From contig CAMCWM010000041.1 of NCBI GenBank assembly GCA_945882215.1, positions 1-33,215 on the forward strand: DNA of 33,215 bases. Direction: 5' to 3'. The notes beneath the pieces were generated by a model. That model worked only from the letters and a program-made list of their open reading frames with translations. It was not told where the DNA came from and did not search any database. This stretch comes from Akkermansia muciniphila (GTDB lineage Bacteria > Verrucomicrobiota > Verrucomicrobiia > Verrucomicrobiales > Verrucomicrobiaceae). This document shows, piece by piece, positions 8,765 through 15,931 of this stretch (its first letter is position 1; every line of letters starts with the position of its first letter). Made by a program: the position numbers and the translations under genes.

Positions 8765-9162
8765 GGAGCGGGCTTTGGAGGCGGTGGGTCGAGGATGGTG
8801 GCGAGTTCGAAGTCGATGAGGCAGAAACGGCCGTCACTGTGGCGGTAGGTGACGTTGCGGGTGAAGGGGTCGTCGTGGCGGACGCCGTAGTCGCGCTCCA
8901 GCGTGCCAAAGAGGTCTTTCAGCTTCGCCTCGCTGATGCGCTCGACGAGGGAGCCGCAGTTCGTGGTGACGAGGTAAAGCTGGTCTTCGTGGGCCTCCAG
9001 CACGCGGGGGACGTAGTCGCAGCCGCGTTCCTCCAGCACCCGGAGCACCTTCACCTCGTTGGCGAAGCGCTCGGCGGCGTTGCTGCCGCGAAAATATTTA
9101 TGCACGCGACCGTCGTAGCCGATGCGGACGAGGGCGCGCTGGGTGTTTTTGGCTTCTTGCAT
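8761..9162 (-). CDS. Minimal protein-kinase-fold protein
   Basis: From the ATG at 9162 the product has 133 aa. A TTG at 9213 would add only a Pro-rich leader with no family resemblance. Kinase-fold landmarks can be read in order: a candidate beta-3 lysine in RVHKYFRG (K22), a helix-C-like glutamate in ERFANEVKVL (E36), a catalytic loop HDDPFTRNV (H96, D98, N103; H-x-D-x4-N), and a DFG-like IDFE (D117-E119). The C-terminal lobe after DFE is almost absent, replaced by DPPPPKPAP. This layout resembles the small atypical kinases of the RIO/Bud32/WaaP type. The 4-bp overlap with the PP2C gene suggests a cognate kinase/phosphatase pair. Activity is an inference; it could also be a pseudokinase. Confidence 0.72.
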   Translation of the reverse strand: MQEAKNTQRALVRIGYDGRVHKYFRGSNAAERFANEVKVLRVLEERGCDYVPRVLEAHEDQLYLVTTNCGSLVERISEAKLKDLFGTLERDYGVRHDDPFTRNVTYRHSDGRFCLIDFELATILDPPPPKPAP

Positions 9163-9325
9163 GAGGTTTTCCGGCGGGGGCCGGACCTTCCTAGCAGGCG
9201 GTGATCCTGGCAAGTGGACAAAAATTCATCTCGCATATGGCATGCGACATGCTCACATGCGCTTCGCCGAGATGGGAGGTGCCTATTTTCTCCTCCTGGC
9301 AGGCAAGAAACACACACACTCAACC

Positions 9326-10339
9326 ATGGCCAAATACAAACTCGAATACATCTGGTTGGACGGCTATCAGCCGGTCCGCAACCTCCGTAGCAAGACGCAG
9401 CTCAAAGATTACGCCAGCTTCCCGAAGCTGGAAGAACTTCCCGATTGGGGCTTTGACGGCTCTTCCACCCAACAGGCCCCTGGCGGCAGTTCTGACTGCG
9501 TGCTCAAGCCTGTGGCCGTGTTTCCTGACAGCACCCGCAAAAACGGCGTGCTCGTCATGTGCGAAGTTTACAACGCCGACGGCACCCCCCACTCCTCCAA
9601 CGACCGCGCCACGATCCTTGACGATCCGGATGCATGGTTCGGCTTCGAGCAGGAATACTTCCTCTACCAGGACGGCCGCCCCCTCGGTTTCCCCGAGAAC
9701 GGTTATCCCGCCCCCCAGGGCCCCTACTACACCGGCGTCGGTTACAAGAACGTCGGTGACATCGCCCGTCAGATCGTCGAGGAGCATCTCGACATCTGCC
9801 TCGATGCCGGCATCAACCACGAAGGCATCAACGCCGAGGTGGCGAAGGGCCAGTGGGAATTCCAGATCTTCGGCAAAGGCTCCAAGAGCTGCGCCGACCA
9901 GATGTGGGTCGCCCGCTACATCCTGAACCGCCTTTGCGAGAAGTATTGCGTGGACGTTGAGTACCACTGCAAGCCGCTCGGCGCCACCGACTGGAACGGC
10001 TCCGGCATGCACGCCAACTTCTCCACCAAGCACATGCGTGAAGTCGGCGGTGAGCCTTACTTCCTCGCCCTCATGGCCCAGTTCGAGAAGAACTGCATGG
10101 AGCACATCGCCGTCTATGGTCCGGACAACCACATGCGCCTCACCGGCCTGCATGAGACCCAGAGCATCGACAAATTCTCCTGGGGCATTGCCGACCGTGG
10201 CGCGTCCATCCGCGTTCCGCACAGCTTCAAGAAAAACGGCTGGAAAGGCTACCTCGAAGACCGTCGTCCGAACAGCCAGGGCAATCCTTACCAGATCGCC
10301 TCCCGCATTCTCAAGACGATCAGCGAAGTGCCGAAATAA
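9326..10339 (+). CDS. glnII: Type II (eukaryote-type) glutamine synthetase
   Basis: This 337-aa protein makes glutamine from glutamate, ammonia and ATP in the cytoplasm. GSII hallmarks are plain: LPDWGFDGSST near residue 45, WFGFEQEYFLY with the metal-binding glutamates, INAEVAKGQWEFQ, DWNGSGMHANFSTK, RLTGLHETQ and WGIADRGASIRVP. The length fits GSII (about 330-370 aa), well below the roughly 450-470 aa of GSI. The start at ATG 9326 matches the family N-terminus (MAKYKLEYIWLDGYQPVRNL). No Shine-Dalgarno sequence is visible, and no GSI-type adenylylation site is expected in this family. The gene stands alone, ending in a strong intrinsic terminator. No glnB or glnK gene is nearby. Confidence 0.96.
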   Translation: MAKYKLEYIWLDGYQPVRNLRSKTQLKDYASFPKLEELPDWGFDGSSTQQAPGGSSDCVLKPVAVFPDSTRKNGVLVMCEVYNADGTPHSSNDRATILDDPDAWFGFEQEYFLYQDGRPLGFPENGYPAPQGPYYTGVGYKNVGDIARQIVEEHLDICLDAGINHEGINAEVAKGQWEFQIFGKGSKSCADQMWVARYILNRLCEKYCVDVEYHCKPLGATDWNGSGMHANFSTKHMREVGGEPYFLALMAQFEKNCMEHIAVYGPDNHMRLTGLHETQSIDKFSWGIADRGASIRVPHSFKKNGWKGYLEDRRPNSQGNPYQIASRILKTISEVPK

Positions 10340-10364
10340 GCCGTCATTGCTGGCATCATTCACG

Positions 10365-10395
10365 AAACGCCGCCTGGAGACAGGCGGCGTTTTTT
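10365..10395 (+). terminator. Intrinsic terminator after glnII
   Basis: A perfect 12-bp inverted repeat, AAACGCCGCCTG (10365-10376) and CAGGCGGCGTTT (10381-10392), encloses a GAGA tetraloop (10377-10380) of the GNRA type. The right arm runs into a row of six T (10390-10395). It lies 26 bp after the glnII stop and before the mrp gene, so it should separate the two transcripts. Confidence 0.93.
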
Positions 10396-10460
10396 GTTAT
10401 CGCGGCAGCGTTTGCAAAAGATCAGCCGTCCTGCTAGGTGGCACGTATCCCCAACCCAAC

Positions 10461-11498
10461 ATGCCCACCGAACAAGACATCCGCACCGCCCTTGGCAACG
10501 TCCGCTACCCTGGCTTCAGCCGCGATATTCTATCCTTTGGCCTCGTGAAGGGCATTCAGATCGAAGGCGGGAACGTCACTGTCGAAATCTCCATCGCGAC
10601 GCGTGATCCGAACATTCCGAGATTGATCCACGAGCAGGCGATGGACGTGCTGAAAAAGGTTCCCGGCATCGGTGAGGTTAAGCTGAACTTTGACATCAAA
10701 GATCCGCCCGGTGCAGGCACCACGGCTTCGGACAAGCTGGGCAAATCGAGCATTCCCGGCGTGAAAAAAGTCATCGCCGTCGCCTCAGGCAAAGGCGGTG
10801 TGGGCAAAAGCACCGTCGCCTCGAATCTCGCGGTCGCGTTGAGCCAGAGCGGCCTGCGTGTTGGCCTCTGCGACTGCGATTTGTACGGCCCCAGCATCGC
10901 CCACATGTTTGGCACGGACGAGCGCCCGTATCAAAACGACGAGCAGCAGATCGTGCCCATCGAAAAATATGGCCTGCAGCTCATGTCGATGGGATTCCTG
11001 CTCGAAGATGCCTCGCCAGTGATCGTGCGCGGCCCCATCGCCACGCGCTACACGCAGCAGTTTCTGCGTCAGTGCGCCTGGAATGATCTCGACGTGCTCG
11101 TGCTCGATCTGCCGCCGGGCACGGGAGACATTCAACTCACCATCGTGCAAACCGTGTCGCTTGATGGTGCGGTCATCGTCACCACGCCGCAGGAAGTCGC
11201 CTTGATCGACGCCCGCAAGGCCGTGGGCATGTTTCAGAAGGTCAATGTGCCCATTCTCGGCATCATCGAGAACATGAGCTACTTCCTCTGCCCGAGTGAT
11301 GGCAAGGTGTATCACATCTTCGGCAAAGGCGGTGGCGAACATGAGGCCAAGCGCCTCGGCGTGCCGCTGCTGGGTCAGATTCCCATCGAAATGACCGTGC
11401 GCGAGAGCGGCGACGAAGGGCATCCCATCGCTCTCGAAGATCCGGCGAAGTCCGCGTCTTCGAAAGTGTTCTGTGAGATAGCGGCGAAGCTGAGGTAG
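10461..11498 (+). CDS. mrp: Mrp/ApbC/NBP35-family Fe-S cluster carrier ATPase
   Basis: This 345-aa protein has an N-terminal DUF59 (MIP18-like) domain (about 5-80) and a P-loop ATPase domain. The Walker A motif is deviant, GKGGVGKST (110-118), and is followed by CDCDLYGPSIAHMFG, VLDLPPGTGD and VIVTTPQEVALIDARKAV. The family binds and transfers Fe-S clusters in the cytoplasm through a C-terminal CxxC motif. Here the site reads YFLCPSDGK, so C277 is present but the second cysteine is Asp (D280). Cluster binding may therefore differ. The start is ATG 10461; no Shine-Dalgarno sequence is seen. The gene converges with the cupredoxin gene, with 6 bp between their stops. Confidence 0.93.
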   Translation: MPTEQDIRTALGNVRYPGFSRDILSFGLVKGIQIEGGNVTVEISIATRDPNIPRLIHEQAMDVLKKVPGIGEVKLNFDIKDPPGAGTTASDKLGKSSIPGVKKVIAVASGKGGVGKSTVASNLAVALSQSGLRVGLCDCDLYGPSIAHMFGTDERPYQNDEQQIVPIEKYGLQLMSMGFLLEDASPVIVRGPIATRYTQQFLRQCAWNDLDVLVLDLPPGTGDIQLTIVQTVSLDGAVIVTTPQEVALIDARKAVGMFQKVNVPILGIIENMSYFLCPSDGKVYHIFGKGGGEHEAKRLGVPLLGQIPIEMTVRESGDEGHPIALEDPAKSASSKVFCEIAAKLR

Positions 11499-11504
11499 CC
11501 GAAA

Positions 11505-12098
11505 TTACTTCGCCTCCACCGCCGGTTTGTCGCCGAGTTGCAGCGTCGGAGCCTTGGCCGTGTCACTGATGTTCAGCGCCAGCCAGTGGCCATTGATCGC
11601 ATGGGCGGGAAAACCGCAGGCGAGGGCAAATTCACCGGTTTCATCGGCCACGAAGGAGAATTCGGCTTTCGTGAGCGAGAGACCCACTTCCGGCTTTGGC
11701 ACACCGGCACCATCGAAGTAGGGTTCGCCCATTTGCAGCTTCTTCGTCGTGTCTTTTTCCACGACCACAGCGCTGTGTGGGATCGGGCTGGGATTGATGA
11801 AAGTCACCTCGATGGTCCAGTCCTTGGGAACCGTGAAGATGGCCTTGCCGTGCGAGTAGCCGTTGAAGTTCATGCCGTAATTCGCGGCACTGTAGGTGGC
11901 CACGAGCGTGATTTTCACTGTCTTCGGTTTGTCACCCAGCTTGAGGAAATCCGCCTCGGTGATGCCAGCGAAGAGTTCCTTTTTCAGGCCGGGGATCTCC
12001 ACGGCATGCGCGTCATGACCGGCGGGCGGTGCGGCGGGCTGCTGAGCGAAGGAAATCGAAGTGGTGAGCAGGAAAGTGGAAAAAAGTCGGCGGATCAT
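11505..12098 (-). CDS. Secreted sulfocyanin-like cupredoxin
   Basis: This 197-aa protein begins at ATG 12098 with a signal peptide (MIRRLFSTFLLTTSISFAQQ). A longer reading from 12137 adds residues that do not look like a signal. The body matches the sulfocyanin (SoxE-like) blue-copper family: MNFNGYSHGKAIFTVPKDW (76-94), FINPSPIPHSAVVVE (100-114) and FALACGFPAHAINGHW (157-172). Likely copper ligands are H108, C161 and H166. The usual axial Met of the C-x4-H-x4-M pattern is His here (H171). It should act as a periplasmic electron carrier. No oxidase or other redox partner is in the window, so its partner is unknown. Confidence 0.8.
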   Translation of the reverse strand: MIRRLFSTFLLTTSISFAQQPAAPPAGHDAHAVEIPGLKKELFAGITEADFLKLGDKPKTVKITLVATYSAANYGMNFNGYSHGKAIFTVPKDWTIEVTFINPSPIPHSAVVVEKDTTKKLQMGEPYFDGAGVPKPEVGLSLTKAEFSFVADETGEFALACGFPAHAINGHWLALNISDTAKAPTLQLGDKPAVEAK

Positions 12099-12241
12099 GG
12101 TGGTGACGGATGGAAGCGGGCTTGGCTCTACGCGCAATGGACAATCAAACTCTCGCGCATGGAACGATGAATCTCGCCTTTCGCCAAAATATCCCCCAAG
12201 ATAGCCGCCGCGTTCCCGTGATGCCCGGCGAACACCACCTC

Positions 12242-12781
12242 ATGAGCGAATCGCACGATCTCTTCCTGGAAACCCTGCGGCGCTACGAGCGGCCTCTCAT
12301 CCGCTACGCGCATGGTTACACGGGCGACCTGGAAGACGCGCGAGACATCGTGCAGGACGTGTTTGTGAAGCTCAGCCAGAACCTAGCCACGCTCGACCAC
12401 GAGAGGCTCGCCCCCTGGCTCTTCACCGTCTGCCGCAATCGTGCCCTGGACCATCATCGCAAACATCAACGCCTCATCGTCATGGAAACGGAAACTCTCG
12501 ACCTCGAAGCCTCCGCCGATCCCGCGCCCAATGACGCGATGGAAAAGCGCGAAACCGCCGCCGCGCTGCGCGAACTCATCGAAACACTGCCCACACGACA
12601 ACGCGAGGCCGTGCGGCTGAAGTTCATCGCCGGACTCGACTACCAGCAGATCAGCGCCGCCATGCAGACCAGCATCGGCAACGTCGGCTACCTCATTCAC
12701 CACGGCGTCGCCGCCTTGAAGGCCAAATGGCAGGCGCATGACCAGCCACAGACCGCGAAACTGAAACACGCGATGGCCTGA
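12242..12781 (+). CDS. ECF-type RNA polymerase sigma factor
   Basis: This 179-aa protein has sigma-70 region 2 at about 10-77 (RYERPLIRYAHGYTGDLEDA, then DIVQDVFVKL and PWLFTVCRNRALDHHRK) and region 4 at about 105-163 (LPTRQREAVRLKFIAGLDYQ, then a helix-turn-helix ISAAMQTSIGNVGYLIHHGV). There is no sigma-1 or sigma-3 region, which is typical of ECF sigma factors. I chose ATG 12242 because similarity to the family starts directly after it; upstream in-frame starts (12110, 12221) add unrelated residues. The next gene begins 24 bp later and has an anti-sigma-like N-terminus, so the pair probably forms a membrane-stimulated transcription switch. Confidence 0.93.
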   Translation: MSESHDLFLETLRRYERPLIRYAHGYTGDLEDARDIVQDVFVKLSQNLATLDHERLAPWLFTVCRNRALDHHRKHQRLIVMETETLDLEASADPAPNDAMEKRETAAALRELIETLPTRQREAVRLKFIAGLDYQQISAAMQTSIGNVGYLIHHGVAALKAKWQAHDQPQTAKLKHAMA

Positions 12782-12805
12782 ACCTCCAACCCACCTTTTT
12801 TGACC

Positions 12806-15421
12806 ATGAAACCCGAACAAATCACCGCCTGGGCGCTCGAAGAAGCCAGCACTGAAGAACGCCAGCAGTTTGAGGCGGAACTGCGCGACAATCCGAAGGC
12901 GAAACAGACCGCCGAGGAGACCAAAGAATTCTGCCACTTCCTGCTCTCCGAGTTGCGCGATGACTCACTCGCGCTCACGGATGAGCAAAGGGAACGCTTG
13001 AAGACACAGCTGGTGGAGCAATCGTCCCGCTTGCCTGCTGCAAGCGAGATGCTTGCGCCACGCCCGAAATGGCGCACGGGCGTCATCGTGAGGCTCGCAC
13101 TGGCCGCGTGCGTGGTGCTGGGCGCGTTCTGGACATGGAATGTTTATGAATCACGGCAGCGTGCCGAAGTGGTGATGACTTTGAAGGAGGAGGGGGAGCA
13201 TCGCGTCCAGCTTCAGAGGCGCGTCTCGGAGATGACACGGGCAAAGCCTGTGTCGGATTCCCGTCTTCTCGCGGAGAAGCCCATGAAGGTGGTGGACCCG
13301 TTGGCGGACCTCGTCGCGAGCAAGGAATTGGCGGCCGCGCCAGCGTCGCATCCCAGCCCTGAGATTCCGCGCATGCTGACCATCAACTCAGGACAGACCA
13401 CGATGACGACGAAGGATGTCGAGGAATTGAAGAGAATTCAGGACCAGCAGGCCTATGGTCTGAACTTTGTGAAGAGTGATCACGCCTCAGACGCGCCCGG
13501 CCAGTCTCGTGATCTCAGCGGGATGATGATCACCGGCACAGGTGGCGTGAACAAGACCGGTGACGGCACGGTGACCTTGCGCGCTGGCAGTGTTTATAAT
13601 GCCGGAGCAACGGTGAACTCCGGCGCACTCACCGTGAACGGCGGTGTGACCACGTCGCCGCCCGCGTCCTACGCGCCGGTGTCCGGCCCTGCTTCTTTGA
13701 CCAAGGCGGGCGCGGGCATGCTGACCATCAGTTCGGGGGCGACGGTGACGGTGGGTGGTGTGGTCAGTGGTGGAGGCACCACTGCGACACCGGCCGCGCC
13801 TGTGACCAGATTTGGGACGGTCACGACTGCCACGCCTGCGTCCCCGCCCGTGGTGATGAATCCGCAGCCCGATGCGTATTACTTCACCGCTGTCCGAGGT
13901 TCAGACGGCCTGGTGCGCGAGAGTTTGGTGCAGACAGATGAACTCACCCTAACTCGCCGCAAATCCGGCGCGGAGGGGGAATCCTACACGCGCATCGTCG
14001 AGAACGAGCTGAAGGACGTGGCGCGGGAGCCGCTTTCGACGTTGTCGATTGATGTCGATACGGCTTCGTATGCGAACGTGCGGCGGTTCTTGAACCAGAA
14101 CACGATTCCTCCCGCTGACGCGGTGCGGATTGAAGAGCTGATCAATTATTTCCCCACGGCGGAAGAGGGGCCGGCACCTGATGCGAAGGAGCCATTCGGC
14201 GTGCGGTTGGAGCTGGCACCGTGCCCATGGCAGCCAGCACATCGTCTCGCACGCATCGCGATCAAAGGCCGCGAACTCGGCAACGAGCGCAAGGCGAGCA
14301 ATCTGGTGTTCCTGGTGGATGTCTCCGGCTCGATGAACGAGCCAGACAAACTGCCGCTGGTGCAGCAGTCGCTGCGCATGCTGACAGAGCAACTCGGGGA
14401 AGGGGATCGCGTGACGATGGTGGTCTATGCAGGCAGCAGCGGCCTTGTTCTGCCGCCCACGAATGGCGAGAAGAAGAGCGAAATCCTTGCCGCCATCGAC
14501 AAACTGCAGGCCGGTGGCAGCACGCATGGCAGTGCGGGCATTCAACTGGCCTATGAGCAGGCGGTGGCTGGTTTCATCAAGGAAGGAGTGAACCGCGTGA
14601 TCCTCTGCACCGATGGCGACTTCAATGTCGGCGTCAGTTCGCCGGAGGAACTGGAGAAACTCATCACCAAGAAGGCGAAGAGCGGCGTCTTCCTCAGCGT
14701 GCTGGGCTTTGGCAGCGGCAACTTGAAGGATCGCACGATGGAAACGCTGGCTGACAAGGGCAACGGCAACTACGCCTACATCGACAGCCTCAGCGAGGCG
14801 CGCAAAGTGCTCGTCGAGCAGATGAGCGGCACGCTGGTGACGATTGCCAAAGACGTGAAGATCCAGGTCGAGTTCAATCCGGCGGCGGTGAGGAGTTATC
14901 GGCTCATTGGTTATGAAAATCGTCTGCTGGCGAAGGAGGACTTCAATGATGACACGAAGGATGCGGGTGAAATCGGTGCGGGGCACAGCGTGGTGGCTTT
15001 GTATGAAGTCGTGCCCGCAGATCTGCCGCCCGGAGCCGAGCCAAGGCCTGCCGTGGACGGTTTGAAGTATCAAACGCCCGCCATCGCACCCGTCCAGCTC
15101 GCCGATGCTGCGAAAAGCGGCGAACTGATGACCGTCAAGCTGCGCTACAAGGAGCCGGACGGCAGCACGAGCCGCCTGATCGAAGTTCCAGCCAAAGACG
15201 AGGGCAAAACGCTCACGGCGAGCAGCGAGGAATACAAATTCAGCGCCGCTGTGGCCGGATTCGGCCTGCTGCTGCGTGATTCAGCCTACAAGGGCACGCT
15301 GAGCTGGGAAACGGTGCGCAAACTCGCGCTCGATGGCAAAGGCACGGACAAACTGGGCTATCGCGGCGAGTTCTTGCAACTCATCGACAAGGCGCGTGGA
15401 TTGAAGGAGACACAGCCGTGA
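12806..15421 (+). CDS. Membrane anti-sigma-like / autotransporter-repeat / VWA-DUF3520 fusion
   Basis: This 871-aa protein reads as a chain of modules. Residues 1-85 are acidic and helical (MKPEQITAWALEEASTEERQ), like the cytoplasmic part of ECF-linked anti-sigma proteins, and are followed by one membrane segment (about 92-111). Residues 246-280 and 294-322 are Gly/Thr-rich and match the autotransporter-associated beta-strand repeat (GGVNKTGDGTVTLRAGSVY; LTKAGAGMLTISSGATVTVG). From about 400 it follows the YfbK family: EPLSTLSIDVDTASYANVRR, then a VWA domain with a full MIDAS (DVSGSMN 505-511, GGSTHGSAG 570-578, CTDGDFNVG 601-609), then DUF3520 to the end. The start is ATG 12806. It is probably co-transcribed with the sigma factor. 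Coupling of an extracytoplasmic VWA module to sigma control is inferred. Confidence 0.87.
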   Translation: MKPEQITAWALEEASTEERQQFEAELRDNPKAKQTAEETKEFCHFLLSELRDDSLALTDEQRERLKTQLVEQSSRLPAASEMLAPRPKWRTGVIVRLALAACVVLGAFWTWNVYESRQRAEVVMTLKEEGEHRVQLQRRVSEMTRAKPVSDSRLLAEKPMKVVDPLADLVASKELAAAPASHPSPEIPRMLTINSGQTTMTTKDVEELKRIQDQQAYGLNFVKSDHASDAPGQSRDLSGMMITGTGGVNKTGDGTVTLRAGSVYNAGATVNSGALTVNGGVTTSPPASYAPVSGPASLTKAGAGMLTISSGATVTVGGVVSGGGTTATPAAPVTRFGTVTTATPASPPVVMNPQPDAYYFTAVRGSDGLVRESLVQTDELTLTRRKSGAEGESYTRIVENELKDVAREPLSTLSIDVDTASYANVRRFLNQNTIPPADAVRIEELINYFPTAEEGPAPDAKEPFGVRLELAPCPWQPAHRLARIAIKGRELGNERKASNLVFLVDVSGSMNEPDKLPLVQQSLRMLTEQLGEGDRVTMVVYAGSSGLVLPPTNGEKKSEILAAIDKLQAGGSTHGSAGIQLAYEQAVAGFIKEGVNRVILCTDGDFNVGVSSPEELEKLITKKAKSGVFLSVLGFGSGNLKDRTMETLADKGNGNYAYIDSLSEARKVLVEQMSGTLVTIAKDVKIQVEFNPAAVRSYRLIGYENRLLAKEDFNDDTKDAGEIGAGHSVVALYEVVPADLPPGAEPRPAVDGLKYQTPAIAPVQLADAAKSGELMTVKLRYKEPDGSTSRLIEVPAKDEGKTLTASSEEYKFSAAVAGFGLLLRDSAYKGTLSWETVRKLALDGKGTDKLGYRGEFLQLIDKARGLKETQP

Positions 15422-15432
15422 GCATGTGGGTT

Positions 15433-15483
15433 TTGTAGTCCCGCCTTTAGGCGGTTCTGAGCCGGCTAAAGCCGGGACTACAA
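15433..15483. repeat. Cloverleaf-like intergenic palindrome (REP-like)
   Basis: An outer 8-bp stem, TTGTAGTC (15433-15440) with GACTACAA (15476-15483), encloses two small hairpins: CCGCC-TTTA-GGCGG (15441-15454) and CCGGC-TAAA-GCCGG (15462-15475), joined by TTCTGAG. The two inner hairpins are also near-complements of each other, so a long imperfect hairpin is the alternative fold. It sits 11 bp after the VWA gene stop and before ridA. Such shapes are typical of REP-type elements mobilised by RAYT transposases, or it may end the upstream transcript. Only one copy is in the window. Confidence 0.75.
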
Positions 15484-15541
15484 TGCACAGAGTTGCAGCA
15501 TCCAGGTTGAATCACCCGCCGTTCACGCTATCTGCCGTCTC

Positions 15542-15922
15542 ATGGAACTCATCAACAACACTCCCAATGTGCCGGCGGCGGTCGGACCTTACTCGCAGGC
15601 GGTGAAGCAGGGCTTTTTTCTGTTTTGCTCCGGCCAGATCCCGATTGATCCGGCGGCGGGAAAGATTGTGGCTCAGGATGTGGAGGGCCAGGCGCGGCAG
15701 GTGCTGGCGAACATTCGCGCGTTGCTGGAGGCGCAAGGGCTGAAGATGAAGGATGTCGTGAAGGCGACGGTGTTTCTGCAAAGCATGGCGGACTTTCCGA
15801 AAGTGAATCCACTCTATGAAGCTGCCTTTGAAGGTCACAAACCGGCGCGTTCGACGGTGGCGGTGGCGGGACTGCCGCTGGGAGCGCTGATCGAGATTGA
15901 GGTGATCGCGGCGCTCGGTTGA
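15542..15922 (+). CDS. ridA: RidA family enamine/imine deaminase
   Basis: This 126-aa protein has the usual length of the YjgF/YER057c/UK114 family. It shows GPYSQAVKQGFFLFCSGQIP (15-34), a conserved N-terminal segment, and the signature region PARSTVAVAGLPLGALIEIE (101-120), which holds the substrate-binding arginine (R103) and active-site glutamate (E118). RidA hydrolyses reactive enamine/imine intermediates such as 2-aminoacrylate made by PLP enzymes. It is cytoplasmic and trimeric in known cases. The gene stands alone between the cloverleaf palindrome and a convergent TPR gene, with 9 bp between stops. No amino-acid biosynthesis gene is adjacent. Confidence 0.95.
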   Translation: MELINNTPNVPAAVGPYSQAVKQGFFLFCSGQIPIDPAAGKIVAQDVEGQARQVLANIRALLEAQGLKMKDVVKATVFLQSMADFPKVNPLYEAAFEGHKPARSTVAVAGLPLGALIEIEVIAALG

Positions 15923-15931
15923 TCAGATCAT

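Noticed and set aside
7511..8848. 445-codon plus-strand frame across the CBS and PP2C genes
   Set aside because: It is antisense to two genes with complete catalytic or binding motifs. Its Ala/Val/Glu-rich composition is typical of a shadow frame.
9163..9325. Promoter or riboswitch upstream of glnII
   Set aside because: TGGACA near 9216 lacks a good -10 partner, and I see no conserved glutamine-responsive RNA structure, only a weak GGAGG/CCTCC pairing.
9320..10363. 347-codon minus-strand frame across glnII
   Set aside because: It exactly mirrors the glutamine synthetase gene, whose family motifs are complete; no family resemblance of its own.
13949..15073. 374-codon minus-strand frame across the VWA domain
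   Set aside because: Antisense of the VWA-DUF3520 region; Arg/His-rich and without domain features.
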